NCBI GenBank assembly: GCA_043809745.1
Contig: JBDROU010000081.1
Coordinates: forward strand, 115,019-179,018
Source: JBDROU01 sp043809745 [NCBI: bacterium]
GTDB lineage: Bacteria > Elusimicrobiota > JBDRMW01
Reading direction: 5' to 3'
Length of the DNA: 64,000 bases
Positions 43,869 to 52,819 of the stretch are shown piece by piece. How positions within the stretch are numbered: position 1 is the first letter of the stretch; each line of letters starts with the position of its first letter. Position numbers and translations under genes: made by a program. The notes below the pieces were generated by a model. The model ran no database searches. It worked only from the letters and a program-made list of their open reading frames with translations, and had not been told where the DNA came from.

Positions 43869-44852
43869 TTATAAAGCGGCTAGAAACGTTCTTACCGCTT
43901 TTTTTGCTCTGTACATTAATGGAGTCGTTTTTATAGCTAAAGTTTTTGCTCTCAGTGGTTTAACACTTATCAAATAATTCTTAATCAAGGTTTTCAAATC
44001 TTCACTAGAAATATTACCGAGTAATTGTTCATAGTCAAAAGGAAAATATATTTTGTAATCACGCAAGGTAGCGATAACAATTGCTATCGCTTCTGGATCA
44101 TTAGATCTTAATGTAGATGAAAGTGCGCCGCGTGCATAGGCATTAACATGGCGGAGTTCCCCGATTGCACCAGCATGAATAACAGGCTGGAACCACCATC
44201 GCTCTACTAAGTGTTGAACTGCTATTATTTTATGATCATAACTCGCTTTAGGATGAAAAAACACCGATTTCCATAAAGGTATATCATTGGCCACATAATA
44301 TGTTCCTTCTGGACGTAAATATCCGTCAAAAGGAATAAATCTTGCATGATAATCCATTAAAATTTCTATGTTATCTGGATTTTTTAGTTCTTTAACTATT
44401 GCACTATAATCTCCCAATGGGAAAAATATTTTATTTTGCACCAGGCTTTTAATAATCATAATAATGACATCTTCATTTTTTGAGTACAAGGCGTTTCGTA
44501 TCATTTGTTGTGCAAATCTTTTCGGATCATGGTAAGAAGATGATTTGTGTTCGACAGAAACATATTTTTTCCACATTTCAATCAAAAACAATGCAGCATA
44601 GCTTCTTTCGGAAGCATGTTTATCCGTTTTATACAAAACTGCATTCCAATTAAGAAGTTCACTGACATCATTTGATCGTTTATCGTCATGCACATCGGCA
44701 CCAGTTTCACTTTCATCTGACAATTTCTCTTTAAGGAAATCACTTGAATCAATCGTGCTCGGAGGGGCCAGCGAAGTGAATGCATGGGAATCCAAGGCAG
44801 TACTACAAACAAAAAAGTTTAACGATACATAAACAAGAATAATTTTTTTCAT
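43869..44852 (-). CDS. Secreted LAPPS-motif protein of unknown function
   Basis: The 327-residue product has a signal peptide (hydrophobic 4-18, then DSHAF) followed by TSLAPPSTIDSS. The mature part is helical. Two stretches are alike: ARNALYSKNEDVIIMIIKSL-type (read IRNALYSKNEDVIIMIIKSL) with IFFPLGDYSAIVKEL, and GALSSTLRSNDPEAIAIVIA with IYFPFDYEQLL. This suggests a helical repeat protein. No enzymatic motif is seen. It has the TTTACA-repeat promoter on the minus strand and a nearly leaderless start. It is divergent from the acs operon. Confidence 0.65.
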   Translation of the reverse strand: MKKIILVYVSLNFFVCSTALDSHAFTSLAPPSTIDSSDFLKEKLSDESETGADVHDDKRSNDVSELLNWNAVLYKTDKHASERSYAALFLIEMWKKYVSVEHKSSSYHDPKRFAQQMIRNALYSKNEDVIIMIIKSLVQNKIFFPLGDYSAIVKELKNPDNIEILMDYHARFIPFDGYLRPEGTYYVANDIPLWKSVFFHPKASYDHKIIAVQHLVERWWFQPVIHAGAIGELRHVNAYARGALSSTLRSNDPEAIAIVIATLRDYKIYFPFDYEQLLGNISSEDLKTLIKNYLISVKPLRAKTLAIKTTPLMYRAKKAVRTFLAAL

Positions 44853-44858
44853 ATCTAT

Positions 44859-44902
44859 ATGTTAACATTTAAATATAAAGTTTCAAGTAAAATTTTTGTA
44901 AA
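44859..44902 (-). promoter_or_regulatory. Direct-repeat activator site and -10 box for gene 44852 (minus)
   Basis: On the minus strand TTTACAAAAATTTTACT (44902-44886) is followed after 21 bp by TAACAT (44864-44859). The ATG at 44852 lies about where transcription would start. The spacing matches the four plus-strand copies of this arrangement. Confidence 0.55.
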
Positions 44903-44915
44903 GTTTTTGCACAGC

Positions 44916-44944
44916 TTTATTTTCCGGATAAATTTTGCTACAAT
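44916..44944 (+). promoter_or_regulatory. Candidate promoter of the CODH/ACS operon
   Basis: TACAAT (44939-44944) lies 29 nt before ATG 44974. The best -35 with a 17-bp spacer is TTTATT (44916), which is weak. The region between the divergent promoters is only about 50 bp, so a shared regulator is possible. Confidence 0.4.
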
Positions 44945-44973
44945 AACACTTTAATTTGGAATCCGGGGTGATT

Positions 44974-46095
44974 ATGATTCAAAAAGGTGCATTTACTGCG
45001 ATTGGCAGCTGGCCGCATTTGGATGCGGAAAAAATAACCAATAGAATAATGGAGGATTTTTATTATTTGCCTGCCTGGCCACAGCTGCCCAAAACGAGTT
45101 TTTATGAAAATATGTACGTTCAGTACAGTGAGGGGCTGCCCTGTATTGTAACGGATATCAAAAACGAAAGGATATATTTTGATACTTCAAAGGATATATT
45201 CGAACCCATACAGAAGGTATATGAAAACTACCTATCGGGGAATTATGATTACTTTGAAATAAGCAAGGGATATGCAAAAGGACTTTATAAACTAAAGGAA
45301 AAGATAGAGAGGAAGGGGGAAATACCATTAATCAAGGGACAGACACTGGGGCCCATCAGCCTGGGATTGTCGCTGACTGATCAAAATAAACGACTGATTC
45401 TTTATAATGAGCAGATGTCAGATGCTATAGTCAAGGTCTGCGTTTGCAAGGCTGCATGGCAGGCATTATTCCTGAAAAAACTTGCCAAAAAAGTTGTAAT
45501 TTTTCTTGATGAGCCTTATCTTGTTTCGATCGGTTCGGCGTATGTGAATTTATCCCGCGAACAGATCATCAGTATGCTCAATGAGGTTATAGATAAACTT
45601 CATGAGCTGGATGTGATCACCGGGATCCATTGCTGCGGGAATACCGACTGGTCGATACTTATGGATACCAATATAGATATAATCAATTTCGATGCTTATG
45701 AGTATGCTGAGAGTATAATGCTTTACCCAGAAAAGACTGATGCTTTCTTGAAAAAGAAAAAGTATTTTGCTTGGGGCATTGTGCCGACTGCAGAGGATAA
45801 AGTATTCTCTGAAACCGCCGAGCAGCTGGCTGAAAAATTGAAAAAATCGCAGGACAAACTCGCATCAACCGGTGTGAATAAGAACAATATTGTTGAAAAA
45901 ACCATATTAACGCCTGCCTGCGGCACTGGTTCATTATCAGAAAAAGCCGCTGAAAGAATAATTGATCTATTAAATGGAGTTTCAGAAATTTATACAGGTA
46001 GAGATTGCTCAAAAAGGGGTAGCCGTAGCGAAAATTCGGGTTTTGAGGCGAAGCCAAGTTTTGAGAAACGAGCATATCATCGACGAGATATGTGA
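44974..46095 (+). CDS. Core-MetE/UROD-like methyltransferase, 3' end altered by insertion
   Basis: The 373-residue product is a MetE C-terminal-type barrel without the N-terminal half. Zinc ligands His219 and Cys221 (GIHCCGN) and Cys316 (TPACGTGS) match the HxC and PxCG motifs of cobalamin-independent methionine synthase. Short proteins of this kind (core-MetE, known from Dehalococcoides) take a methyl group from the corrinoid iron-sulfur protein to make methionine. AcsC/AcsD are encoded in the same operon. ATG 44974 is chosen for its CCGGGG site. Residues 343-373 come from a 165-bp element. Without it the frame would end GIAVKTKL at 46192. Confidence 0.75.
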   Translation: MIQKGAFTAIGSWPHLDAEKITNRIMEDFYYLPAWPQLPKTSFYENMYVQYSEGLPCIVTDIKNERIYFDTSKDIFEPIQKVYENYLSGNYDYFEISKGYAKGLYKLKEKIERKGEIPLIKGQTLGPISLGLSLTDQNKRLILYNEQMSDAIVKVCVCKAAWQALFLKKLAKKVVIFLDEPYLVSIGSAYVNLSREQIISMLNEVIDKLHELDVITGIHCCGNTDWSILMDTNIDIINFDAYEYAESIMLYPEKTDAFLKKKKYFAWGIVPTAEDKVFSETAEQLAEKLKKSQDKLASTGVNKNNIVEKTILTPACGTGSLSEKAAERIIDLLNGVSEIYTGRDCSKRGSRSENSGFEAKPSFEKRAYHRRDM

Positions 46096-46165
46096 GTTGA
46101 GCAAAACGATGGCTGCAGCCCAAAAACCAAATTTGCAGCCGGTAGCCGCTTTTTTGAGCAATCTC
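46001..46165. mobile_element. 165-bp MITE-like element with 15-bp TIRs and 4-bp TSD
   Basis: GAGATTGCTCAAAAA (46001-46015) is repeated perfectly inverted at 46151-46165. GGTA flanks both sides (45997-46000 and 46166-46169) as a target duplication. It encodes no protein of its own and contains a partial inner palindrome. Removing it together with one GGTA restores the end of the upstream gene in frame. No second copy is in the window. Confidence 0.8.
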
Positions 46166-46227
46166 GGTATAGCCGTTAAAACTAAACTATAGAGCTGAAG
46201 TTCCATTTAAAAAATCCGGAGGCCTGA

Positions 46228-47034
46228 ATGTCTAAAATAGTCGGTTTTGTTGGAAAAGGCGGTACTGGCAAGACTACTCTGACTGCTCTTTTCCTGAAAT
46301 ATATGCTCAAGAATAGCAGTAAACCGGTGCTCGTTATTGATGCGGATCCAAACAGCTGTTTGGGGGATCTGCTGGCACTTAATATAGAATCAACTGTCGG
46401 GAATGTCCGGCATGAATTGATGCAGAAGAAAAAAGACCTCAGCTCAACATCCATTTCAAAGGTTGATTACTGCGAATATGCGATTAATAGTACCATTATC
46501 GAATCAACAGGTTTTGATATCATTACCATGGGAAAACCGGACGGACCCGGTTGTTACTGTTATGTGAACAATATAGTCAAAATGATGATTGAAAAGATGC
46601 AGAAGCACTATGAATTCATCATAGTAGACTGCGAGGCGGGGCTTGAGCATTTCAGCAGAAAAACAATCGGGAACATGAATATAGCCTTTATAATATCGGA
46701 TCTATCCAAAAAGGGAATTTTAACCGGAGTCAGACAGGGTGCCATTATGAATGAACTGGATATAAAAACTGAAAAAAACTTTATTATCATTAATGACATT
46801 GAAGGTGAAAAAGTGGATCCTTACATAGATTATATACATAAAACCTGCGGTGATACGCTTAATTTTGCGGGAACCGTCAGGCATGACAGGAACATAGAAG
46901 AATATGAATTCATCAGTAAATCATTGCTTGATTTACCTGAGAACTCTGCATCTTGCCAGGACATGAAAGAAATTGTGGAAAAAATAAAAATCCAGGGATT
47001 AAATATCCCGAAAACCAAGGAAAGCCTATTATGA
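46228..47034 (+). CDS. cooC: CODH nickel-insertion ATPase CooC
   Basis: CooC is a MinD/ParA-like ATPase that helps insert nickel into the C-cluster of carbon monoxide dehydrogenase. The 268-residue protein has the deviant Walker A GKGGTGKTT (9-17), the metal-binding C-x-C in GPGCYCYVNN (about 111-117), and VDCEAGLEHFSR as the switch region. A GGAGG site precedes ATG 46228. The stop overlaps the CODH start by 4 nt, which supports direct coupling to its client. Confidence 0.93.
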   Translation: MSKIVGFVGKGGTGKTTLTALFLKYMLKNSSKPVLVIDADPNSCLGDLLALNIESTVGNVRHELMQKKKDLSSTSISKVDYCEYAINSTIIESTGFDIITMGKPDGPGCYCYVNNIVKMMIEKMQKHYEFIIVDCEAGLEHFSRKTIGNMNIAFIISDLSKKGILTGVRQGAIMNELDIKTEKNFIIINDIEGEKVDPYIDYIHKTCGDTLNFAGTVRHDRNIEEYEFISKSLLDLPENSASCQDMKEIVEKIKIQGLNIPKTKESLL

Positions 47035-48923
47035 ACAAGAAAAAAAGTATTGATTCTGCATCTGAAAAAATGATTGATCGGGCGCAGGATGAAAATATCG
47101 AAATCGTATGGGACAGGCTGAAAAAAATGATGCCTCAATGCGGATTTGGCGTGCTGGGCATTTGCTGTAATATATGCAACATGGGCCCATGCAGTATTGA
47201 TCCGTTCAGTCCGGATAAATCCACCGGTGTATGCGGCGCTGATGCTGATTTGATTGCCGCCCGGAATCTTGCAAGAAAGGTAGCGGCAGGCTCTGCGGCC
47301 CATTCTGACCATGGGCGTGAAATCGCTCTTGCATTACTGGAGATTGCTGAAGAGAAAACCGTTGATTTCAAGATAGCTGACGAAGAAAAAATAAAAAAAT
47401 TGGCACTCGAGTTTGGCATAAACATAAACAAAACGGATATGAAATCCATAGTAAAAGACCTTGCCGTAAAAATGCTTGCTGAATTCGGCAAACAGGAAGG
47501 CAGCCTCATCATGGCCAACCGCGCACCCGAACGGCAGAGAGACTTATGGAAAAAACTTGATATAACGCCCAGAAGTATCGACAGAGAAATAGTCGAAATA
47601 ATGCACAGAACCAATATGGGTGTTGACGCAAATTACAAATCAGTTCTATTAAGTTCAATGCGGACATCTTTATCAGACGGATGGGGCGGATCCATGATTG
47701 CCACAGAGCTCACTGATGCAATTATCGGTTCACCTGCACCTGTAAGGGCCAAAGTTAACCTGGGCGTGTTAAAAAAGAATATGGTTAATATTGTTGTACA
47801 CGGACACGAACCCCTGCTTACAGAAGCGGTGTATCAGGAAATGAAAAACGAACAGCTTATAAAGGATGCGAAATCAACAGGTGCCGAAGGCATAAATGTA
47901 GCAGGAATATGCTGTACGGCAAATGAGATACTTATGAGGCATGGCATACCCGTGGCAGGCAACTTCCTTCAGCAGGAACTGGCGCTCTTAACCGGCGCGG
48001 TTGAGGTAATGATGGTTGATGTCCAGTGCGTTATGCCTTCGCTTTCGGATATCGCAGGGTGCTTCCATACGGAGATTATTACCACTTCCCATAAGGCTAA
48101 ATTTCCAGACATCGTAAAGCATATCGAGTTCAAACCTGAAAATGCCAGAGAAGTAGCGCGCAAAATAATTAAAAGAGGTATAGATAATTTCAAGAAACGC
48201 GAGAAAAACAGGGTATTTATACCTGACGAGACAATGGATCTTGTTGCCGGTTTCACTCCTGAAAATGTGAAGTATCTGCTGGGCGGCACCTTCAGGGGAT
48301 CATACCGTCCGTTAAATGAAGCTATTATTTCAGGGCGCATAAAAGGAATTGCGGGGGTGGTGGGATGCAACAATCCTAAAATGGTGCATGACTTTCAGCA
48401 TATCTCGCTTGTAAATGAGCTGATAAAGAATGATATACTCGTCATTCAAACCGGATGTTCGGCAATAGCCTGCGCCAAAGCAGGCCTTATGCGGCCTGAA
48501 GCAAGTATAGAGCTGGCCGGACCGGGACTTAAAGAAGTCTGCGAGGCGGTGGGACTGCCGCCCGTACTGCATTTTGGTTCATGCGTGGACAACAGCAGGA
48601 TTCTTATTGCCGCAACAGAACTTATAAACGAGGGCAGAATAGGCAAGAGCTTCGATGAACTGCCGGTAGCCGGTGCGGCCCCTGAATGCTGGATGAGCGA
48701 AAAAGCTGTTGCAATAGGCTGCTATTTTGTTGCATCCGGCGTTTACACAGTAATGGGTATGCCGTTTCCTGTAATGGGCAGCAAGAATGTGGAAAACTTC
48801 CTATGTTCTGAAATTGAAGATCTTTTGGGAGGCAAATTCGCGTTTGAACCTGATCCGATTAAAGCAGCAGGACTTATAATAGAACACATTAAAAAGAAAA
48901 GAAAGAAACTTGGATTAAAATGA
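47031..48923 (+). CDS. acsA: Carbon monoxide dehydrogenase catalytic subunit
   Basis: The enzyme reduces CO2 to CO for acetyl-CoA synthesis (or the reverse) at a Ni-Fe-S cluster. The start is ATG 47031, inside the cooC stop; the frame is open back to 46953. The 630 residues contain the B/D-cluster cysteines (GICCNICNMGPC, GVCGAD) and C-cluster ligands in VHGHEP, GICCTANE, VGCNNP, QTGCSAIACAK and ECWMSEK. Length is normal for the family (CooS/AcsA). It overlaps the ferredoxin gene downstream by 4 nt. Confidence 0.95.
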   Translation: MNKKKSIDSASEKMIDRAQDENIEIVWDRLKKMMPQCGFGVLGICCNICNMGPCSIDPFSPDKSTGVCGADADLIAARNLARKVAAGSAAHSDHGREIALALLEIAEEKTVDFKIADEEKIKKLALEFGININKTDMKSIVKDLAVKMLAEFGKQEGSLIMANRAPERQRDLWKKLDITPRSIDREIVEIMHRTNMGVDANYKSVLLSSMRTSLSDGWGGSMIATELTDAIIGSPAPVRAKVNLGVLKKNMVNIVVHGHEPLLTEAVYQEMKNEQLIKDAKSTGAEGINVAGICCTANEILMRHGIPVAGNFLQQELALLTGAVEVMMVDVQCVMPSLSDIAGCFHTEIITTSHKAKFPDIVKHIEFKPENAREVARKIIKRGIDNFKKREKNRVFIPDETMDLVAGFTPENVKYLLGGTFRGSYRPLNEAIISGRIKGIAGVVGCNNPKMVHDFQHISLVNELIKNDILVIQTGCSAIACAKAGLMRPEASIELAGPGLKEVCEAVGLPPVLHFGSCVDNSRILIAATELINEGRIGKSFDELPVAGAAPECWMSEKAVAIGCYFVASGVYTVMGMPFPVMGSKNVENFLCSEIEDLLGGKFAFEPDPIKAAGLIIEHIKKKRKKLGLK

Positions 48924-49351
48924 AGAAGGTATTCTGCGATATAAAAAAATGCATGAACTGCAGGAGATGCGAACTGGCATGTTATATGAAAAATGCCGGT
49001 ACAGACGATATTTTTGAAGCAGTCAGGTTGACGCAACCGCCTGTTAAGAATATCGAACTTATCCAGATGGAAAACGAATCCATGCCGTTCAGCTGCAGAC
49101 AGTGCGACGAACCTTTATGCGTGGATGCGTGCATCTCGGGGGCATTATATATTGATGAGATAAGCCGTTGTGTCAACCTTGATAAGGAAAAGTGTGTAGG
49201 TTGCTGGTCTTGTATAATGAGATGCCCTCACGGTTCGATAAGGATATCAATGCATACAGCTTCCAAGTGCGACAATTGTTATTCTAAAGAAAAATCAGCC
49301 TGTGTGAATGCCTGCCCGACAGGCGCACTCACAGTGGATGAAAGCATATGA
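48920..49351 (+). CDS. cooF: CooF-like polyferredoxin
   Basis: The 143-residue iron-sulfur protein has about four cysteine clusters: CMNCRRCELAC, CRQCDEPLCVDAC, CVGCWSCIMRCP and CDNC...CVNACP. It resembles CooF/HycB-type electron carriers that serve CODH. Coupling with CODH on one side and the FAD oxidoreductase on the other (both overlaps 4 nt) suggests electrons pass among these three. Confidence 0.88.
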   Translation: MKKVFCDIKKCMNCRRCELACYMKNAGTDDIFEAVRLTQPPVKNIELIQMENESMPFSCRQCDEPLCVDACISGALYIDEISRCVNLDKEKCVGCWSCIMRCPHGSIRISMHTASKCDNCYSKEKSACVNACPTGALTVDESI

Positions 49352-50622
49352 AAAATTTTGTGATAATAGGCAACAGCGCCAGCGGTACTGCAGCTGCCGA
49401 TGAAATAAGAAAAATAGACAAGAGTACGAATATTGTCATTGTTTCGGATGAGCAGGGGCCCGCCTATTCCAGATGCCTGCTTACTTATTACATCATGGGC
49501 AGGATCAACCGTTCACAGCTTACATTCAGGGATGCGGGATTTTATAAAACTCACGGCATAGCATTAAATTCCGGCGGCAGGGTGGTCCGCATAGAACGGA
49601 AAAACAAAAAGGTAGTACTGCAAAATAAGGATGAGGTATCCTATGACAAACTGCTTATAGCAACGGGAGCAGCAGCAAAAGTTCCGCCTATATTCAGAGA
49701 CAATGAGAACAGCTCTTTTACTTTGAGAACAATAGATGACGCGGAAAAAATAATTATGAAACTAAATAAGGTGGATGCCGCTGCAGTTCTGGGTGCCGGT
49801 CTCATAGGCATGAAGATAGCGCATATGCTAAAAGAAAATGGCAAGAAGGTTTTTGTAATAGCAAGATCCAACCATATTTTATCGCAGATGCTGGATGCTG
49901 CATCTGCCGAGTTTTTAACCAGCTTAATTAGTAATGAAGCTCAGATCTTAACCGGGCAGGATGTACAAGAAGCAATTTGGAGCGGTAAAACATTGACCGG
50001 CCTGCGTCTTTTGAATAATAATATTATAAACTGCGGTATGGTTATCGCAGCAAAAGGAGTGGTTCCTAATACCGAGATTGCTTCTGAAGCCGGTTTGTCC
50101 GTGAATAAAGGCATATCGGTAGATGAAACAATGAAAACAAGCGACAAAGATATTTATGCCGCCGGGGATGCAGCCGAGACGACAGATTTTTTTACCGGCC
50201 GCAAAGAGATCAAAGGTCTATGGACCACCGCTGTTGAACAGGGCAGGATTGCCGGGAAGAATATGGCAGGCAGGCATACGGTTTGCAACGGCGCTATATC
50301 GATGAATTCCATGGAATGCTTCGGAATTCCCTGCATATCTGCAGGCAGTCTGCATGATGGATGCTCCTGTGTCCAGGAGTACCGAAATGATGTACGGAAA
50401 GTTCTCAGAAGAATTTTTGTGCAGGACAGCAGGATAGTAGGTTTTGTAACGATCGGGGACATTCAATTTGCTGGAATGCTGAATCACCTGCTTCAGGAGA
50501 AGATTGATATTTCGTCATTGCAAGCAAATCTGAGCTCTGCAAAATTAAGCCGGGCAGATATATTAAAATGTATTGGTGAGGATGAGATTATATCATCAAT
50601 GGGAACAGAAAGAGGAAAATAA
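49348..50622 (+). CDS. FAD/NAD(P)H-dependent oxidoreductase (NROR-like)
   Basis: The 424-residue flavoprotein has an FAD motif with an unusual first loop (IIGNSASGTAAADEI). The second Rossmann motif is VLGAGLIGMKIAHML, and the ATG and DIYAAGDAAE motifs follow. It belongs to the pyridine-nucleotide-disulfide oxidoreductase family of rubredoxin or ferredoxin reductases. The C-terminal part has several cysteines (near MECFGIPC and GCSCVQ). It probably passes electrons between NAD(P)H and the ferredoxin encoded just before it. Similar genes are known beside CooS/CooF in other anaerobes. Confidence 0.85.
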   Translation: MKNFVIIGNSASGTAAADEIRKIDKSTNIVIVSDEQGPAYSRCLLTYYIMGRINRSQLTFRDAGFYKTHGIALNSGGRVVRIERKNKKVVLQNKDEVSYDKLLIATGAAAKVPPIFRDNENSSFTLRTIDDAEKIIMKLNKVDAAAVLGAGLIGMKIAHMLKENGKKVFVIARSNHILSQMLDAASAEFLTSLISNEAQILTGQDVQEAIWSGKTLTGLRLLNNNIINCGMVIAAKGVVPNTEIASEAGLSVNKGISVDETMKTSDKDIYAAGDAAETTDFFTGRKEIKGLWTTAVEQGRIAGKNMAGRHTVCNGAISMNSMECFGIPCISAGSLHDGCSCVQEYRNDVRKVLRRIFVQDSRIVGFVTIGDIQFAGMLNHLLQEKIDISSLQANLSSAKLSRADILKCIGEDEIISSMGTERGK

Positions 50623-50623
50623 T

Positions 50624-52801
50624 ATGTCAAAAATAGTGGCAAGCGCCGTGATGAGAGGCGCCTCGAAAATTCTGGAAACAGTGAAAAAGGAATACGGTGA
50701 AGCACTGAAAGTAAAAGGGCCGGAACATGAAACAGCCTTTCCGGGTACGGCATACTATCTGCCTATGATCTTTGCTCTTACCGGCATCAAAATTCAAAAA
50801 CTTCAAGGTATAGAGGATTTTCTGAAATATGCCGAAAGGTTGATTCACAAACCTCCTCTGGATGTCAACTGGCTGCCTTATCTTGGACATACACTTGACA
50901 GCGGACTTTCTACCCTAATGCTAGAAGAGATACTAATGATCCTGAGATATATCTCGGGAAAAGAACCTCAAAACGGATATCTAGGATTTCTGACCGACAC
51001 AGCTATGAGAACGCTCGGGATCCAGCTGGTTGACGGCAGAATGCCGGGATTTGCAGCAATATTAGGTGCACCCAAGGACAGTAAAACTGCTTTAAAAATT
51101 ATACGTGAATTGCAGGAAAAAAATATACTTATTTTCTTGAGCGGTACCAGCAACGGTCAGACCATGAAAAAACATCTGGAAAAAGAGGGTGTGGAAATGG
51201 GCTGGGAATCATATATAGTACCGCTTGGCGAAGATACAGAATCTACCATATACGCGCTCAACTGGGCAATAAGATCTGCACTGACTTTCGGTGGGCTGCA
51301 TGGAGGATCCGGGCAGAGGTGTCTTGAGTACTGCCGGGACAGGGTTTTTGCATTCGGTTTGGCGCTGGGTGAAATAGATGATGTTAAATATGCGACAGGT
51401 GCCGGAGCCATAGCCATGGGTTTTCCTGTTATAGCCGATACCGATATACCGGAAATACTGCCGACCGGTGTTTGCCTTTACGAAGCACTCGTCAGTGAAA
51501 AGGATCACAGCAGGATGGTTTCACGTGCTGTTGAGGTGCGCGGGTTGAAGATAACAGTCTCAAAGCCGCCCATTCCTGTTTTATTCGGTGCCGCTTTTGA
51601 GGGCGAACGGGTAAGGGCGGCTGATACGGCAGTGGAATTCGGCGGCAAACACACAAAGGCCTTTGAATATGTTGAGGGCCGGGAGCTGTCTGAAATCCAG
51701 GATGGAAAGATTGAAGTGATCGGCAGTGAAATAGACGATGTTGAAGACAGCGCAAAGCTTCCTTACGGTATGGTGGTATATGTGGCCGGCAGAAATATGC
51801 AGAAGGATTTTGAACCTGTTATAGAAAGGCAGATGCACAGGCTCATAAATCAGGCGGCAGGCATAATGCATATCGGACAGCGCAATATTGTCTGGCTGAG
51901 GATAAGCAAAGAAGCCAGAAAAAATGGATTCAAAATCAAGGATCTCGGTAAAATACTGCACGCAAAATTCCTTGACGAATTCCCTTCTATAGTAGACAAG
52001 GTTGAAATTCATATTTATACAGAAAAAAAAGAGGCTGATAAGTATTTGAAGCGTGCTCTTGAACTATATGAAGAACGCGATAAGCGGATGGGCGCAATGA
52101 CGGATGAAAGTGTAGATATATTCTATTCCTGCACGCTCTGCCAGTCATTTGCACCCAACCATGTCTGCATAATTACTCCGGAACGGCTGGGATTATGCGG
52201 AGCCTATAACTGGCTTGACGGCAAGGCCGCGCACCAGATCACACCTACGGGACCGAATCAGCCTGTGGTCAAGGGGGATGTTATAGACTCAGAAATCGGT
52301 GAATGGAAAGGCATAAACGATTTTGTATACAGGAATTCAAATAAAACACTTGAAAGATTCAGCGCATATTCTATAATAAAATATCCCATGACTTCATGCG
52401 GATGCTTCGAATGCATACTCGCGATACTGCCCGGAACTGGCGGGGTCATGGTGGTTGACAGGACGTTTCAGGAAATGACGCCCTGCGGGATGACATTTTC
52501 AACGCTGGCCGGAGTGGTAGGAGGAGGCCAGCAGACCCCCGGATTTCTGGGAGTCGGCCTAAACTATCTGGTGAGTAAAAAATTTATATCAGCAGAAGGC
52601 GGGCTGAAACGCCTTGTATGGATGCCTGCGCATGTAAAGGAAAGATTCAGAGAGCAGCTTGCCGAGCGGGCAAGGGAGCTGGGTGTGCCCGATCTGCTGG
52701 ATAAAATAGCCGATGAAACAATAACAAGCGATGTCGGCGAACTGGTGGCATTCCTTACTGAAAAGAAGCACCCTGCGATGGAACTGGGGGAATTGGTGTG
52801 A
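50624..52801 (+). CDS. acsB: Acetyl-CoA synthase catalytic subunit
   Basis: AcsB joins CO, a methyl group from the corrinoid protein and CoA into acetyl-CoA. The start is ATG 50624, one base after the previous stop; GTG 50573 also opens the frame. Of 725 residues, the A-cluster ligands are all present. Cys503, Cys506, Cys515 and Cys525 bind the cubane, and Cys592-Gly-Cys594 with Cys597 lies at the proximal and distal nickel sites. These are offset by three from the Moorella numbering. The N-terminal CODH-contact domain is kept, so it is of the bacterial type. Confidence 0.96.
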   Translation: MSKIVASAVMRGASKILETVKKEYGEALKVKGPEHETAFPGTAYYLPMIFALTGIKIQKLQGIEDFLKYAERLIHKPPLDVNWLPYLGHTLDSGLSTLMLEEILMILRYISGKEPQNGYLGFLTDTAMRTLGIQLVDGRMPGFAAILGAPKDSKTALKIIRELQEKNILIFLSGTSNGQTMKKHLEKEGVEMGWESYIVPLGEDTESTIYALNWAIRSALTFGGLHGGSGQRCLEYCRDRVFAFGLALGEIDDVKYATGAGAIAMGFPVIADTDIPEILPTGVCLYEALVSEKDHSRMVSRAVEVRGLKITVSKPPIPVLFGAAFEGERVRAADTAVEFGGKHTKAFEYVEGRELSEIQDGKIEVIGSEIDDVEDSAKLPYGMVVYVAGRNMQKDFEPVIERQMHRLINQAAGIMHIGQRNIVWLRISKEARKNGFKIKDLGKILHAKFLDEFPSIVDKVEIHIYTEKKEADKYLKRALELYEERDKRMGAMTDESVDIFYSCTLCQSFAPNHVCIITPERLGLCGAYNWLDGKAAHQITPTGPNQPVVKGDVIDSEIGEWKGINDFVYRNSNKTLERFSAYSIIKYPMTSCGCFECILAILPGTGGVMVVDRTFQEMTPCGMTFSTLAGVVGGGQQTPGFLGVGLNYLVSKKFISAEGGLKRLVWMPAHVKERFREQLAERARELGVPDLLDKIADETITSDVGELVAFLTEKKHPAMELGELV

Positions 52802-52819
52802 GAATAACAGGAGCATTCT

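Noticed and set aside
44974-46095. AcsE (methyl-folate:corrinoid methyltransferase)
   Set aside because: The protein has MetE-type zinc motifs rather than the pterin-binding TIM-barrel pattern of AcsE.
45974-46192. Separate 72-residue gene after the core-MetE-like gene
   Set aside because: It lies within the 165-bp element and is explained by the insertion; its end is the restored end of the upstream gene.
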